DNA of 64,000 nucleotides, taken from contig CAOLHI010000391.1 in NCBI GenBank assembly GCA_948474755.1, positions 124,001-188,000 on the forward strand, written 5' to 3'. The translations under genes were made by a program, and so were the position numbers. The notes under the pieces were generated by a model, which did not search any database, was not told where the DNA came from, and worked only from the letters and a program-made list of their open reading frames with translations. Numbering within the stretch: the first letter of the stretch is position 1; every line of letters begins with the position of its first letter. This document shows, one piece after another, positions 11,743 through 22,340 of the stretch. Source of the stretch: Ctenosaura bakeri. Lineage: Eukaryota > Chordata > Lepidosauria > Squamata > Iguanidae.

Positions 11743-13875
11743 CTCTAGAGAATGTATAAACATAGTTAAAAAGACTAACTTTATTAGCATTTTGAATGGT
11801 AGAGATTATTCCCTGTGTACGTGCCATATTTCACTGTGGTTGTTACACGCTGGTATGCTTTGAACTGCAGGGATTATTTTACCTATGGCAAAGTAGTCAC
11901 TCAGGCTCTGCTGTAACCCTGCAGGCAGCAGCAATACTGTTCTGGCTGTGCATTAGGTCAAAATTCAGCCTGATATTCCAGTTCAGTTGGTCTGCAGTCC
12001 TAAACCTGCTGTTGTCTCCTTTGTCTTCCAGTCTTGCACAAGGGTGGTCCAAATCTGGAACTGTGGCTGCATGTGCCCCCCTAGGCTCTCTTTGCATCCT
12101 TTGCATCCTTTTTCTAAGGGAAAAAAGGGCTCATTGCCTCTCCTGGAAACCTCTTGAAATATATATAATATAAACTTAAATAATACAAACTCAAAATTTG
12201 TAGTTTTCAAAACTAGAATTAGACTTCTGCTCAATTCTTGAGTTTTGGGTTCTCCCCACCTAATTTTTGACAGTTTTTGTGGTTTCTAAAGAATCCCAAA
12301 GCAGAAAATTTTCTCCTGGAGATGTCAAAGTTGTCCATACCTGGAATCGCATGTGTGGCAGCACAGAGCAGGGAAAAGTTACTTTTTTGGATTACCGTTC
12401 CCAGTATCCTCCAGCCAGCACAGCAACTGTAGTCTAAAAGATAGCTTTTTCACTTCTTGGCTACACAATTATAGGAAAGCACTAGAAAACATTATTTAAA
12501 AGCTAAATAATAATGATAATAATGAGGAGGAAGAGGAGGGTTGTATTTCCAGAAGTCTAGAGTAATAACTCTTTACATTGCCAAATGTGGAGACAGCTTT
12601 CCTAAAAATCAGAAATATTACATTTAATTATTTTATATCTAAACCTTTTCATGTCAGAAAGTCTGAGAAAAAGAAAAGACAGCAATGTTTTCTGCAAGGG
12701 TGGATGGCCAGACAAAAAGAGGAAGAAGTGTACTGGCATGTGAAGAGCATATTTAAAAAACCCTTTCAGTGGTCATAGATCTCTAGGATCTCAGGAAAGA
12801 CCACTTTGCTCACGTGAGATCCTATAACTGGAAAATTCTAGATACAAAATAGGCACTCACACTACTAGTAATCTGCAACTTGCCCCCATCAAAGTCAGAA
12901 TAATTGACCAATATGAAAACAAAGCAAAACAAAAATGGACACAGGAACTTATGCCCAGCCCTGATTTAGACAAGATGGATCTCAAAACTGGTTCCAGCAG
13001 GCATCCAAGATACATCACAGAGAACAGCAAGCTCAACACATGTCATGAGTCCTTTCAGCTGTTGATCCATTGCAGTAGCTTACTCAGCTCTTTCCAATGG
13101 AGCTGTTTATTCCCTCCATGCTCACTGACTGTCCATGCACTGAACTGGAACTTGGACACTCTAAAAATGTAGACTGCTCTGAATAAAACCACAAGGTTAG
13201 TTAGAGTACAAAACTGCTGGGTAAGGCTGGCATTTACATTGCAGGGTAATGTATACCACCCTAAATAGAGATTCTAAAATGAGTGCACACTGGATGGTTG
13301 TCCTTGGCTCTTTTTGTTTGGAATGGGTTTGCAAAGGGCGTAGAAATGGTTGAACACAATATGTAAAATCAAGCTGTGGCTAGAAGAGTTTATACCACAG
13401 ACAAGTGAAGACTGCCTCCTTACAACAGCACCATTAGGAAGTTATTACACCAACCAAAAATCACATGTTCATCACAAAGTTATATACATAATCATTCACA
13501 CTTGCCAGTTTATCAAATTGAATGGAAGGCTGGCCATATAAAGTGATACCTTTTTCATACCTGCTCTCTCTACTGGACTAATTACAGAAGTCTACAAGTG
13601 GCTATTGCTACATCCCACAACTTTGCTTTTTGGCACTGTTAAATGGTTTTATCTTCTTAACCAGCACAAATTCAGCTATTTGAATTCTGCCAAACTGATT
13701 GATCCAGTCCTGTGTACTCCTTTTAGAAGGCTCATGATGATGACAAAGCCACACACTATCCCAGCTGCCACATATTTTGGAGAGCTGCTGAGTTCTGTTT
13801 GTAAAAAGGTATGCCACCATCACCCAGGGAAGAAAATCTGGATTGGACTCTACTCCATAAAAGGTGTGACACAAT
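11743..13875. other. Gene-free intronic sequence
   Basis: No exon was recognised. A fragment at 12378-12440 (tggattaccgttcccagtat … ccagccagca) belongs to the 'ctcccagaatcc…ccagccagca' repeat. A low-complexity AAT/GAG stretch lies at 12505-12540. An open frame of 125 codons (11796-12173) is hydrophobic but matches nothing. Confidence 0.55.
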
Positions 13876-14342
13876 GGCCCTTTCCGCACTGGCCTATTAA
13901 AACGGTGCAGAGCAACCTCCAACGGAGGTCTTCTGCACCGTGGAGTGGACTGGGGCGGACTGCTTTTCGTAGTTCCGCACCTCAGTCCGCTCCAGAGCAA
14001 CCGGAACTGGTTGCGCAGCATACTTTTTAAAAACCTCTTTTAAGAGGTTTTTAAAAACTACGGAGTGTGCGATCCCGTGTCGCTCTGTCACTGCGCTTCA
14101 GTGCAGATTTGCAGGCACGCACTAGTTCATGCCTGCAGATCTGCTGGGGGCGGGCTTTAGGCTGGTGAGCTTCTCTGGTTGGTGGAGAGCCTCCACCAAC
14201 CAGAAGCCGCCATTTTGGACGCCGGAGCAGTTCAGAGCGATGAGCTCGCACTGCTCCTCGTCAGGACGGACCCAAACAGACCCACCAAAAAGCCGGTGAG
14301 TAGCGGCAGGGAGCATTTCCTTCGCCGCGTGCGGAAGGGGCC
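13876..14342. mobile_element. 467-bp CpG-rich MITE with 3-bp target duplication
   Basis: The ends are GGCCCTTTCCGCAC and the complement GTGCGGAAGGGGCC (13 of 14 match). AAT flanks both sides (13873-13875 and 14343-14345). Inside, 14024-14057 holds a perfect 16-bp inverted repeat (tttttaaaaacctctt … aagaggtttttaaaaa). There is no transposase. It accounts for the local GC rise and for the open frames of 130-141 codons in both directions. Confidence 0.87.
14024..14057. repeat. Perfect 16-bp inverted repeat inside a MITE
   Basis: Arms tttttaaaaacctctt and aagaggtttttaaaaa are separated by two bases near the element's left third. It could extrude as a hairpin. Confidence 0.8.
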
Positions 14343-15342
14343 AATATGTCTGTCTTCTAGGTGCAATACCAATCTCAGTTGTTTTTCTATATATCATCTT
14401 TTCATACACTTGCAAAGGAATCTGACATAGGTTGACTAGTTGGAAAGTTCTTTCCAAAAGATACTTCAAGTATTTTTGAGGAAGTATCAATAGAGTAGAA
14501 AAATAAGAGAACATTTTTTTTTAAAAAAAAAATATAACTTTAGATCAAGAAATAGTTTTTCTAAGAGTTTAAACAAATATGAACTGCATATGGCAGAAAG
14601 CCAGAATAAGGACCAAAAAATTTGTATTGTGTTACTCTTATACTATTTCCTTCCTTTTCCACCACTGTATACACTGGTTAGGGTCAAAGGGAAATGCAAT
14701 TCAACACAATTTCTACCCTGATATATAGGTATTATTGCAGCCATGTATTTTCCTATAACGCAAGGCTGAGGATCATGTAGTCTTTCATATGATATTGAAC
14801 TGCAATTTCCATCAGCCCTAGCCAGCATAGCCAATGGTGGAGGATGATGAGAACTTACATCCAACAATCACACCTCTGACACCCTTCCCATCCATGCTAC
14901 AATGCACTAGTTTTACTGGCTACCACCTATTCCTAGTTTTTGAGGCTTAGCAATTGTCCCACTACATACACTTCCTGTAGACAAATGTTTCTTTTGTCAG
15001 TAGAAGGACTGGTGCTGCTTTTTCAGAACCTCAGGTTCTCTCAGCCTTTACATGAGTTTCAGGCCTGGAATGGTATTTTTAAAAAAAACAAAAACAAGAA
15101 AACATTTATTATTTATCTGATGTGGGTCACACAGATAAGCTGAGAAGGTTTTAGTACTGACGCCTAACTCTACCTCTCATTTCCACCTAATTCCAGGAAA
15201 GCTGTTTCTCTTCTAAACCAGTAACTCCTATTAGTAATGGACTTGATGAGGGTGAACAAATTGAACCCAGATAAAACTAAGATGCTCCTGGTCAGCTGCA
15301 AGGCAGATCAGGAAACTAGAACTCAGCATGTGCTGGATAGAA
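14343..15342. other. Gene-free intronic sequence
   Basis: An A/T homopolymer patch lies at 14514-14535. A fragment of the tttccatcagccctagccag-type repeat lies at about 14794-14860. Nothing else is recognisable. Confidence 0.55.
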
Positions 15343-15703
15343 ACCTTCTGATTGTCCTGATTTGGCAGAATAGTTCTGATTAATCTTCTGTCACCCACTT
15401 TTCAGCTGCTTTTAAAATGTCTCAGTTTCTTTTTCCTCCCACTTTCCCCCATTGAGCTCAGTTTACTTCAGTTGCAGCAAATTGGGTTCAAAATGCAAAA
15501 GTATTTTGCACTCATCTCAATGGGGGAAGATGAGGCAGCAGAATCATGCTCTTCCTAGTAGGCTCAGGCAAAAGCAAGCTGCTGTTGCAGCCTCTCCTAG
15601 CTTGTGTGTTTTTCTTCATTAATAATTTGTGGCTTCTGGACAACACTCTGATGTTGCTTGGTCACATATGTCCTCATTTTCATCTGTGAAATGTTGGAGG
15701 ATA
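15343..15703 (+). repeat. Unclassified repeat family A, copy 2
   Basis: It shares ttgggttcaaaatgcaaaag, tttgcactcatctcaatggg, aggctcaggcaaaagcaagc and catctgtgaaatgttggagg with the copies at 9627 and 21076. Confidence 0.7.
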
Positions 15704-16229
15704 TATGAATGGGGTTAAATTTCCCCTAAGGGTATAGCTTTGCAGTTTGGTTGTATTCCTGGATTCATCCTGGAATCTGAGATTTCTGTAGTGGCCAGGA
15801 GTACATTGGCACAGTTAAAGCTGGAGGACCAACTGTGTCCATTTGTGGAAATGCCTGAATTGATGGGAATTCTGTTGAACTGCAGCTGTCTGAAAATCTA
15901 TATTGTGTGTGACTAAGATATCAGTCCTACTACTACACCTTGGTATGGCACGGAGCCGGATTGGGCCTTGAACCCAGATAGGAAGGAGACAAAGTTACTT
16001 TTTGTCAAGAGAGAACACCATCCCAGACTCTGGTTTCAGCCCAGCTACAGAGCAATAACCTGGACAGATGGACAAACTTTTTTAAGAGCATCAGCATATT
16101 TATATTGTTTTCAGCATTACATGAACAGAGAAAATGTGAATGAGTGAAAGTTGTTTAACATATGTTGCAAGGCCTAGAGAATATGATCTTTGTGACCATT
16201 TTAGTTACATTCTGTTTGGATTGCTCTAA

Positions 16230-16448
16230 CAAAGTCTAACGGCATTTGTCTGATCTTGGAAGCTAAACAGGGTCAGTTCTGGTTAGTCCTTGGATGGGAG
16301 TCCACTAACAAATACCAGGTACTGTAGGCTATATTTCAGAGGAAAGAACTGGACAAATCATCTCTGAGTATTCCATGCCTAAGAAGACCCTGTGAAATCC
16401 ATGTGGTTGCTATAAGTCAACAGGCAACTTGAAGGCACACACAGAACA
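16230..16448 (+). mobile_element. 5S rRNA-derived SINE with BovB-like tail
   Basis: The head ctgatcttggaagctaaac, agggtcagttctggttagtc and cttggatgggagtcc follows 5S rRNA closely. The body gtaggctatatttcagagga and tctctgagtattccatgcct comes next, then the tail ataagtcaacaggcaacttg aaggcacacac. It is a complete copy and shows that the 5S head and the tRNA-SINE-like tail belong to one unit. Confidence 0.88.
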
Positions 16449-16549
16449 TACCGTAGCTCAGGCTGCTTTTGAACATTGCTCAGCAGCTTAATGTGGCCCA
16501 AAGAACTTCAGCCAGCCTACTGTCTGGGGCAGGTTACAAAGGACATACT

Positions 16550-17110
16550 ACTCTCTTCTTCCAATGGTTTTTATTGGCTACCAGACTATATTTCCGGGTG
16601 TAATTCAAAGTGCTGGTAATAACCTGTAAAGGCCTATAACAGCTTGGAGCCAGGCTATCTGAAGGACAGAGCCTGCTTGAGCTCTGTGATATCTGGAGGA
16701 AGACTCTTTTTCAAATCCACCACCTTGCATAGGCATGTCTGGTGGGACTATGTGAGAGAGTCTTCTTGGTGGATTCCCCCAGGCTTTGGAACTCCATTTC
16801 TAGGGAGGCAAGGGAGGCTCTCCCTTGCTGTCCTTCCACCAGCACCTGAAAATGTTATATTCTGAGGGAATATAACATTTGAGAGAATTGGTTATAAGGG
16901 ATTTTAAAAATATGCTGTTTTATTGTTGTTTATCTTTTGCCTTTTGAATGGATTTGATTAAAGTGTTTTAATAATATGGATAGTTTAATATTTTTACAAC
17001 AACTTTTTGTATGTTTTTTCTTATCTCATTGTGGTTTTCTCTCTGTGTTAATTTTTGTAAGTCACCTTGAGTCCCAATTTTGGAGACAAGGTGGGATATT
17101 AAAAATGATA
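16550..17110 (+). mobile_element. L2/CR1-like LINE, ORF2 C-terminus and 3' UTR
   Basis: The frame from about 16640 holds GYLKDRACLSS and VFLVDSPRLWNSISREAREA, the C-terminal ORF2 signature of L2-type LINEs. It is followed by an A/T-rich 3' UTR and caccttgagtcccaattttg gagacaaggtgggatatt, the usual 3' terminus. It carries stops and is 5'-truncated. Confidence 0.78.
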
Positions 17111-17124
17111 GTAGGAATTAGGAA

Positions 17125-17232
17125 TAAGAGTGCATCACATTATCAAATGATAATCTCACTGATTCCTAGATTCTTGAATAGATGCAATGATGATTCAAAT
17201 TTCCAGTCAAAAATACCTGTTAGATTGTGAAA
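17125..17232 (+). repeat. Unclassified repeat, pair with 34335-34442
   Basis: Both loci contain attcctagattcttg or ttcctagattcttg, then a gatgattcaaatttccag-like segment and a cctgttagatt-like segment in the same order and orientation. Family unknown. Confidence 0.5.
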
Positions 17233-17795
17233 CTAATGATGGTGATGGCCAAAAACCTACATTGCCTACTTAGTTATGAATGCATAAGTCATGTCTCCTG
17301 GCATGCCTCCACCCCAAACCTATGTTAAAAGCTAGCAGTTGCAATGAGTGATGGAGGTCTGTTCTGCTGCTGATTGGGGTGCAGCAAGGTGTAGCTTCTA
17401 GCTGCCTTTTATCAGCATGCAAGGCCGTGACAATCAAAAGCAGGACTCCTGTCACTGTTCCTCATCATACCACAGACTGCAGGTGAGAGTGGGCTGGAAA
17501 TGTCATCTTGCTATGCCCCAATCAATAGCAGAACAGACCTCCAATGCTTGGTACAACTTCTGGCTGGTAAAGTATGTTTTAGAGTGGCATTTACAAATGT
17601 GGCAATACTGTCACAATTGTTAATACATAGTATTAGTTAATATGGAGCAGTTACAGACCAGAGACTCTAGGTTACAAATCTGTAACTGCAATACAGGAAC
17701 AACAACAAGAAAAACAAGAACAACAACACATTGCAGTGTCTTAAACAGTTCAAATGTCCCCATTACTTCTGTATCCACTCTTGTTTTACATGCAC
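17233..17795. other. Intron sequence before the WNT7A acceptor
   Basis: No repeat is firmly recognised apart from an AAC-rich stretch at about 17698-17730. Confidence 0.5.
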
Positions 17796-17819
17796 CACCC
17801 TTTCTTCCTTTCCATCTAG
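17796..17819 (+). promoter_or_regulatory. WNT7A: 3' splice site of the last WNT7A intron
   Basis: A pyrimidine-rich tract (tttcttcctttccatctag) ends in AG directly before the exon. The reading frame that continues (ILEEN) is the expected WNT7 sequence at this exon boundary, which fixes the acceptor at 17819/17820. Confidence 0.93.
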
Positions 17820-18299
<480 letters not shown>

Positions 18300-18334
18300 A
18301 AGTATGGCTTGGGAGGGGGAGCCAACAGCCCTGG

Positions 18335-18340
18335 AATAAA
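18335..18340 (+). terminator. Candidate proximal poly(A) signal AATAAA
   Basis: A canonical hexamer lies only 36 bases after the stop and is followed by a T-rich stretch (cacatttttgttttg). It would give a very short 3' UTR, so it may be an alternative site or chance. Confidence 0.25.
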
Positions 18341-19386
18341 CACATTTTTGTTTTGCACATAAGCTCAGTTTACCTACACAAGACTGTAGTAAAGACCCAC
18401 ACTTCTTCCCAAAAGAAAAGCCAGCAAATGGATCCCACCTTTCCCTTTTAACCTATCAACATTTTTGTGGATATCCATCAAAGACTTAGAGGAGTAGTCA
18501 AAAAAATTACAGCAGACTCCTTAAGAGGAGGGGGGAAAGGAAACATCATCTCATTCAGAAAAATAAGTGGGGAAAAATGTTTTCAAAACATAATTTATTG
18601 ACTGCCTTAAGTGAAGGGAGGAGGGGAGTACATCTTGTACACATTGGCCAATGGGAGTCTTTGGGACAGGATGAAAGAGACTGAAAGACACAGGCCATCC
18701 TGCATAACAAGAGGGCTGGAGGAGACAAACCATACTTTAACATGATCTTTGCACAGGAGAAGGTGACAATGGCCAGTGTGAATTTCAATTTAAAGAGTGT
18801 GGATTATGCAGATTTAGGGTTTCCTGCACTTGTGAAAAGCTTCTGCTGGTTGTTTCATGTCCTTCTATTTTTTCCCCAGTCAGTGTACTACTGTGAGTAG
18901 AATTGTTGTGTTTTCCATATAAACACTGGTTTATCTGCCTTTTTGTTGTGCTGCAGATTTTAGCACAGGGATTTGGGTTGTCTGGGCATAATAATGATAG
19001 CAATATTTAACAATTTATCCAGATAAAACTAATATTAATTTATTTAATGAAAAAAAAGAACTCTACCAACATTTTTGGAACCACTTTGCAAGTAAACTAA
19101 ATTGCCTGCTTTTTTTTTTTTTTTGGTGGAGTAATTTTGTAGATATGGAAACTATGGGAGGGTGGGGAAATCCTTGAGCTGTATGTATTGTTGTTTACTC
19201 AGATATTTCTACTAGTTGGAATTGCAGGATATTTTTCTGCAATGATAGATATTAAGTACAAAAGCAGGCATCATTTTATAATTTTTTTGGCTTTTTGCTG
19301 CTAGTTGTCTGGAATCTCAAAATGATATTCATCTCTGCATAGTTATCAGTACATAATCTTTCCACTTTTTTTTTAAAAGGAGCATT

Positions 19387-19392
19387 AATAAA
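19387..19392 (+). terminator. Candidate poly(A) signal AATAAA for WNT7A
   Basis: A canonical AATAAA hexamer lies about 1.1 kb after the WNT7A stop. No strong GU-rich downstream element is obvious, so use of this site is uncertain. Confidence 0.35.
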
Positions 19393-19410
19393 ATCCAGCT
19401 AGGAATAATG

Positions 19411-21001
19411 CATCACAACATGCAAATACAAAACTCCAGACAAGTTTCCATCTTTGGAAAAATGAACCATAGGATAAAAGAATATATTTTCTAAGAGACT
19501 ATTTTTATATGAATATTTTATTTATACTATAACTGCTTGTATAATTCTATAACCTGTACTTTTTCTCAAAACAGGCACATGATTTGTAATTCTTAGGCTA
19601 TTTAACAGATAAAGGCTGATTGCTTTGTTGAAATGAAAGTAGCAACCTGGATCCATTCAGTTGCTACTGGTGGATGTGCAAAATACAGAGTGAATTTTCT
19701 CTCCGGATGTATGTACAAAGTAGCTCTTCTCCTGCAGTTCAATTTGCAGAATATGCAGAACAAGAACAGGGTATGTAGCATCAGTTTTGTCACATGGCTT
19801 GAATTCATGGTTGGAATTAACTGGATGCTCCTTTATCCCATTCAGGAAAAAATCTGAATTAGCTTCCCAGATGCGTCAGTCATTAAACTGTGGCATTATG
19901 ACTAGCAAATGTGCTGTGTGTGCTGTCAGTTAAACCTCTATATTGTGCTACTGTCAAATTTGATTTTATCACTGCAAGACTGTAGACTATGACTGTAAAA
20001 ACTAGCATGACACACAGAGTTTGATTCTCATAGATAAGAAACAATGCTCACGGGTTTTGTCCAACTGGTTTTTGCCATTTGCCTTCCTCTTTCCCTTGTC
20101 AAAAAATCTTTAGCTAAAAAGATCAACTCATATTTAGACAAGCTTTTAATAATCCATTTTTCCTTCCTTCTTTGTACCGTACAGTTTCTATACTTTGGCA
20201 TTTCCTTTCTTATCCCTAAGATTTTATCCTGCAATTATGTTCAATTAAATAGTGTGCTTTTGTGGAATCACTGTGATCATTCTGCCAGGTTTGTTAGGAT
20301 TTGATCCCCACATTTACCATTACCATTTCTGCCTAGACTGTGCCACACCCTGAAACCAAGCTTTCACACTATATACAGTCCAGGAAATGTGTATCCCATG
20401 GACAGCATTTACGTTCCTTTACCAGCTGGTCACAAAAATGCACTTACCTATATTATTCCATGGGTGTGAGCAATTTTAATTAGATGAAGACTTGAACACA
20501 TGTACATTCCATATGTGGAAAAGCAAGACATCTTTTTTGATCTTTTACATGAGACCTCTCACAGGGATCCAGAGAACTAAAGCCAATGACTAGTCCCAAC
20601 TAGAGTATACCTGTTGAAGCAGTGAGGTTTATTTAGGTGTTGACTTCAGCAATTGACTCAATGTGTCTACTAGCTGGGACTAAGAACTAGATTTAGGGTG
20701 TTGAGTCCCAAATTTAAGGCATTTGTGTGTGCACATGGAGGGGCTGCCCTGGTGATTTCCTTTCTGGCAGCGGTCTCTCCAGCTACATCAAATCTTGCTG
20801 TGTTGGGTCCCTAGTTGTTAAGAGTATTTTGTGACCACAGGGGAGGGGAAATAGCAGAGACGTTTCACATGGTGCATTTTAGAACTTGGATTATCTGTTC
20901 TGAATTTCTATATTGGAAGACAGGATTTGACTGTTGGTGACATAGATGTGAACTGTTATGATGCATCTCAAGGCTACAAGAAAGGATAGACTGATATATT
21001 C
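19411..21001. other. Gene-free flank, possibly distal WNT7A 3' UTR
   Basis: The sequence is AT-rich and unique-looking with no recognisable repeat or exon. The transcript could extend into this stretch if the 19387 poly(A) signal is not used. Confidence 0.5.

Positions 21002-21045
<44 letters not shown>
21002..21045. repeat. (GATA)n microsatellite
   Basis: About 11 uninterrupted GATA units. GATA arrays are abundant in squamates. A second array of similar length lies at 43321-43365. Confidence 0.95.
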
Positions 21046-21075
21046 TCACATGATGCACTGTATCATAGGTTTCAC

Positions 21076-21408
21076 ATACCCTCTAGCTGTCCCAATTTGA
21101 CGGGGACTGCCCCAATTAATCTTCTGTTGTCCCATTTTTTAATCTGCTTTTAAAATTCAGTTTCTCTCTCTTCCCACTTTGTCTTCAGCTTATTTCAGTT
21201 GTTGCAAACTCAGTTCAAAGTGCAAAAGTAGTTTGCACTCAAATCAGCAGGGAAGAGAGGAGAGGCAGAAGCCTTCCCTTCTTAGCAGGCTAAGCCAAAA
21301 GCAAACTGCTGCAGTCTCTCCTAGCTGGCTTGTTCTTCCTCCTGATCACACTGTGATGTTGCCTGGACATAAATATCTTGGTGTTCATCTGTGAAATGTG
21401 AAATGTGT
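21076..21408 (+). repeat. Unclassified repeat family A, copy 3
   Basis: It starts ataccctctagctgtcccaa and runs through aactcagttcaaagtgcaaa, ctaagccaaaagcaaactgc and gtgatgttgcctggacat. The right end is decayed and has a small duplication (gtgaaatgtgaaatgtg). Confidence 0.72.
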
Positions 21409-21442
21409 TCACTATATCAGGTGTGACAACTGATATCCCAAC

Positions 21443-21581
21443 CAGTGGCATATCTAGTGTAAACAGCACCTAGGCAAGTATGCACCCCTATCCACACCCC
21501 TACATGCACAGCTTCTTTGCGGCCCCCAGCATTGGTGCCCAGGACATGTACCCTACTTGCCCCACCTTAGATACACCTATG
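21443..21581. mobile_element. 139-bp hAT-like MITE with imperfect 8-bp target duplication
   Basis: It begins CAGTGGCATATCTAG and ends CTTAGATACACCTATG, a mutated complement of the start. The 8-bp flanks atcccaac (21435-21442) and attccaac (21582-21589) differ at one base. An 8-bp duplication with CAGTGG ends is characteristic of hAT transposons. There is no coding capacity. Confidence 0.75.
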
Positions 21582-21639
21582 ATTCCAACCACACATTATA
21601 ATCAATGTAAAAAGGAGGAAGGGACGGGAAGAAAAACAA

Positions 21640-22340
21640 GGAATATGGCAGCACCTTTAAAACTAACTGGTTTCTATTTCAGCATGAGCTTTCATGGGTA
21701 TAAACCCAGTTCTTCAGATGTAGTACAGAGTGATACTAAAGCTTCAGATTATGAAACATATTTATACAGTTGTGGAAGTGAGATAGAATGTAGTAGTCTC
21801 CAGAAAGATGAAAATCACGTCCCTTGCCCTAAGTTTTCAAGGGGCTAGGTGAGGTGCTAGAAATCATTCAGATCTTTACAGTGCTCGGTTAGTGTTGATG
21901 TGTGAAATCAATAAATCTGTTTGCCAAAAGTCAATTTCCCTGGGTCCAAAATTCTCCCTGAGAAGATTTCTTTTGTTATATGTGCAGTAGTGAAGACTCT
22001 TCCATTAATATATGTACTGCACCATGAAGCCATTGTCTTTGTTCATACCTCTGCTAACGGATTAGAATTTGTGGATATAATATTTCAACCTTCCTGGACA
22101 CAAGGTAAGAGATTTACAAGTCACAGTCCTTGAACTAGGAAATTACAAAGGAAGACTAGAAAGAGAAACAGCTGAATTGAATTATCTTCACAAATTCCAA
22201 TCCATTAGCAGCGGTATGAACAAAGATAATGACTTTATGGTACTAGTTAGTCTTAAGCAGCTGCCATTTCCCCCCTTTCCTCCCATCCCCCTTTTTATGC
22301 TAGAAGAGACTAGCATGGCTACTTTTTTGAAAACTATTAT
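21640..22340 (+). repeat. Sauropsid interspersed repeat, both ends recognisable
   Basis: The left part gcagcacctttaaaactaac and cagcatgagctttcatgggt, and the right part agaagagactagcatggcta, are recurrent motifs in turtle, crocodile and lizard DNA as I know it. The middle, about 550 bp, is unclassified. The exact family is not assigned. Confidence 0.45.

Larger units (their letters stand above)
18300..19410 (+). other. WNT7A: WNT7A 3' UTR (end uncertain)
   Basis: This AT-rich sequence without recognised repeats follows the WNT7A stop codon. An AATAAA lies at 18335-18340, very close to the stop, and another at 19387-19392. The distal one is a plausible main poly(A) signal because Wnt genes usually have long 3' UTRs, but the transcript could run further, to about 20.3 kb. 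The end is an inference and needs RNA data. A long T run lies at 19111-19124. Confidence 0.5.

Noticed and set aside
13605..14514. Several open frames of 130-141 codons in both directions
   Set aside because: They run across the MITE at 13876-14342; CpG-rich DNA has few stops. No family match.
16230..16335. 5S rRNA gene
   Set aside because: The 5S-like part is diverged and joined to a SINE body and tail, so it is a SINE and not a gene.
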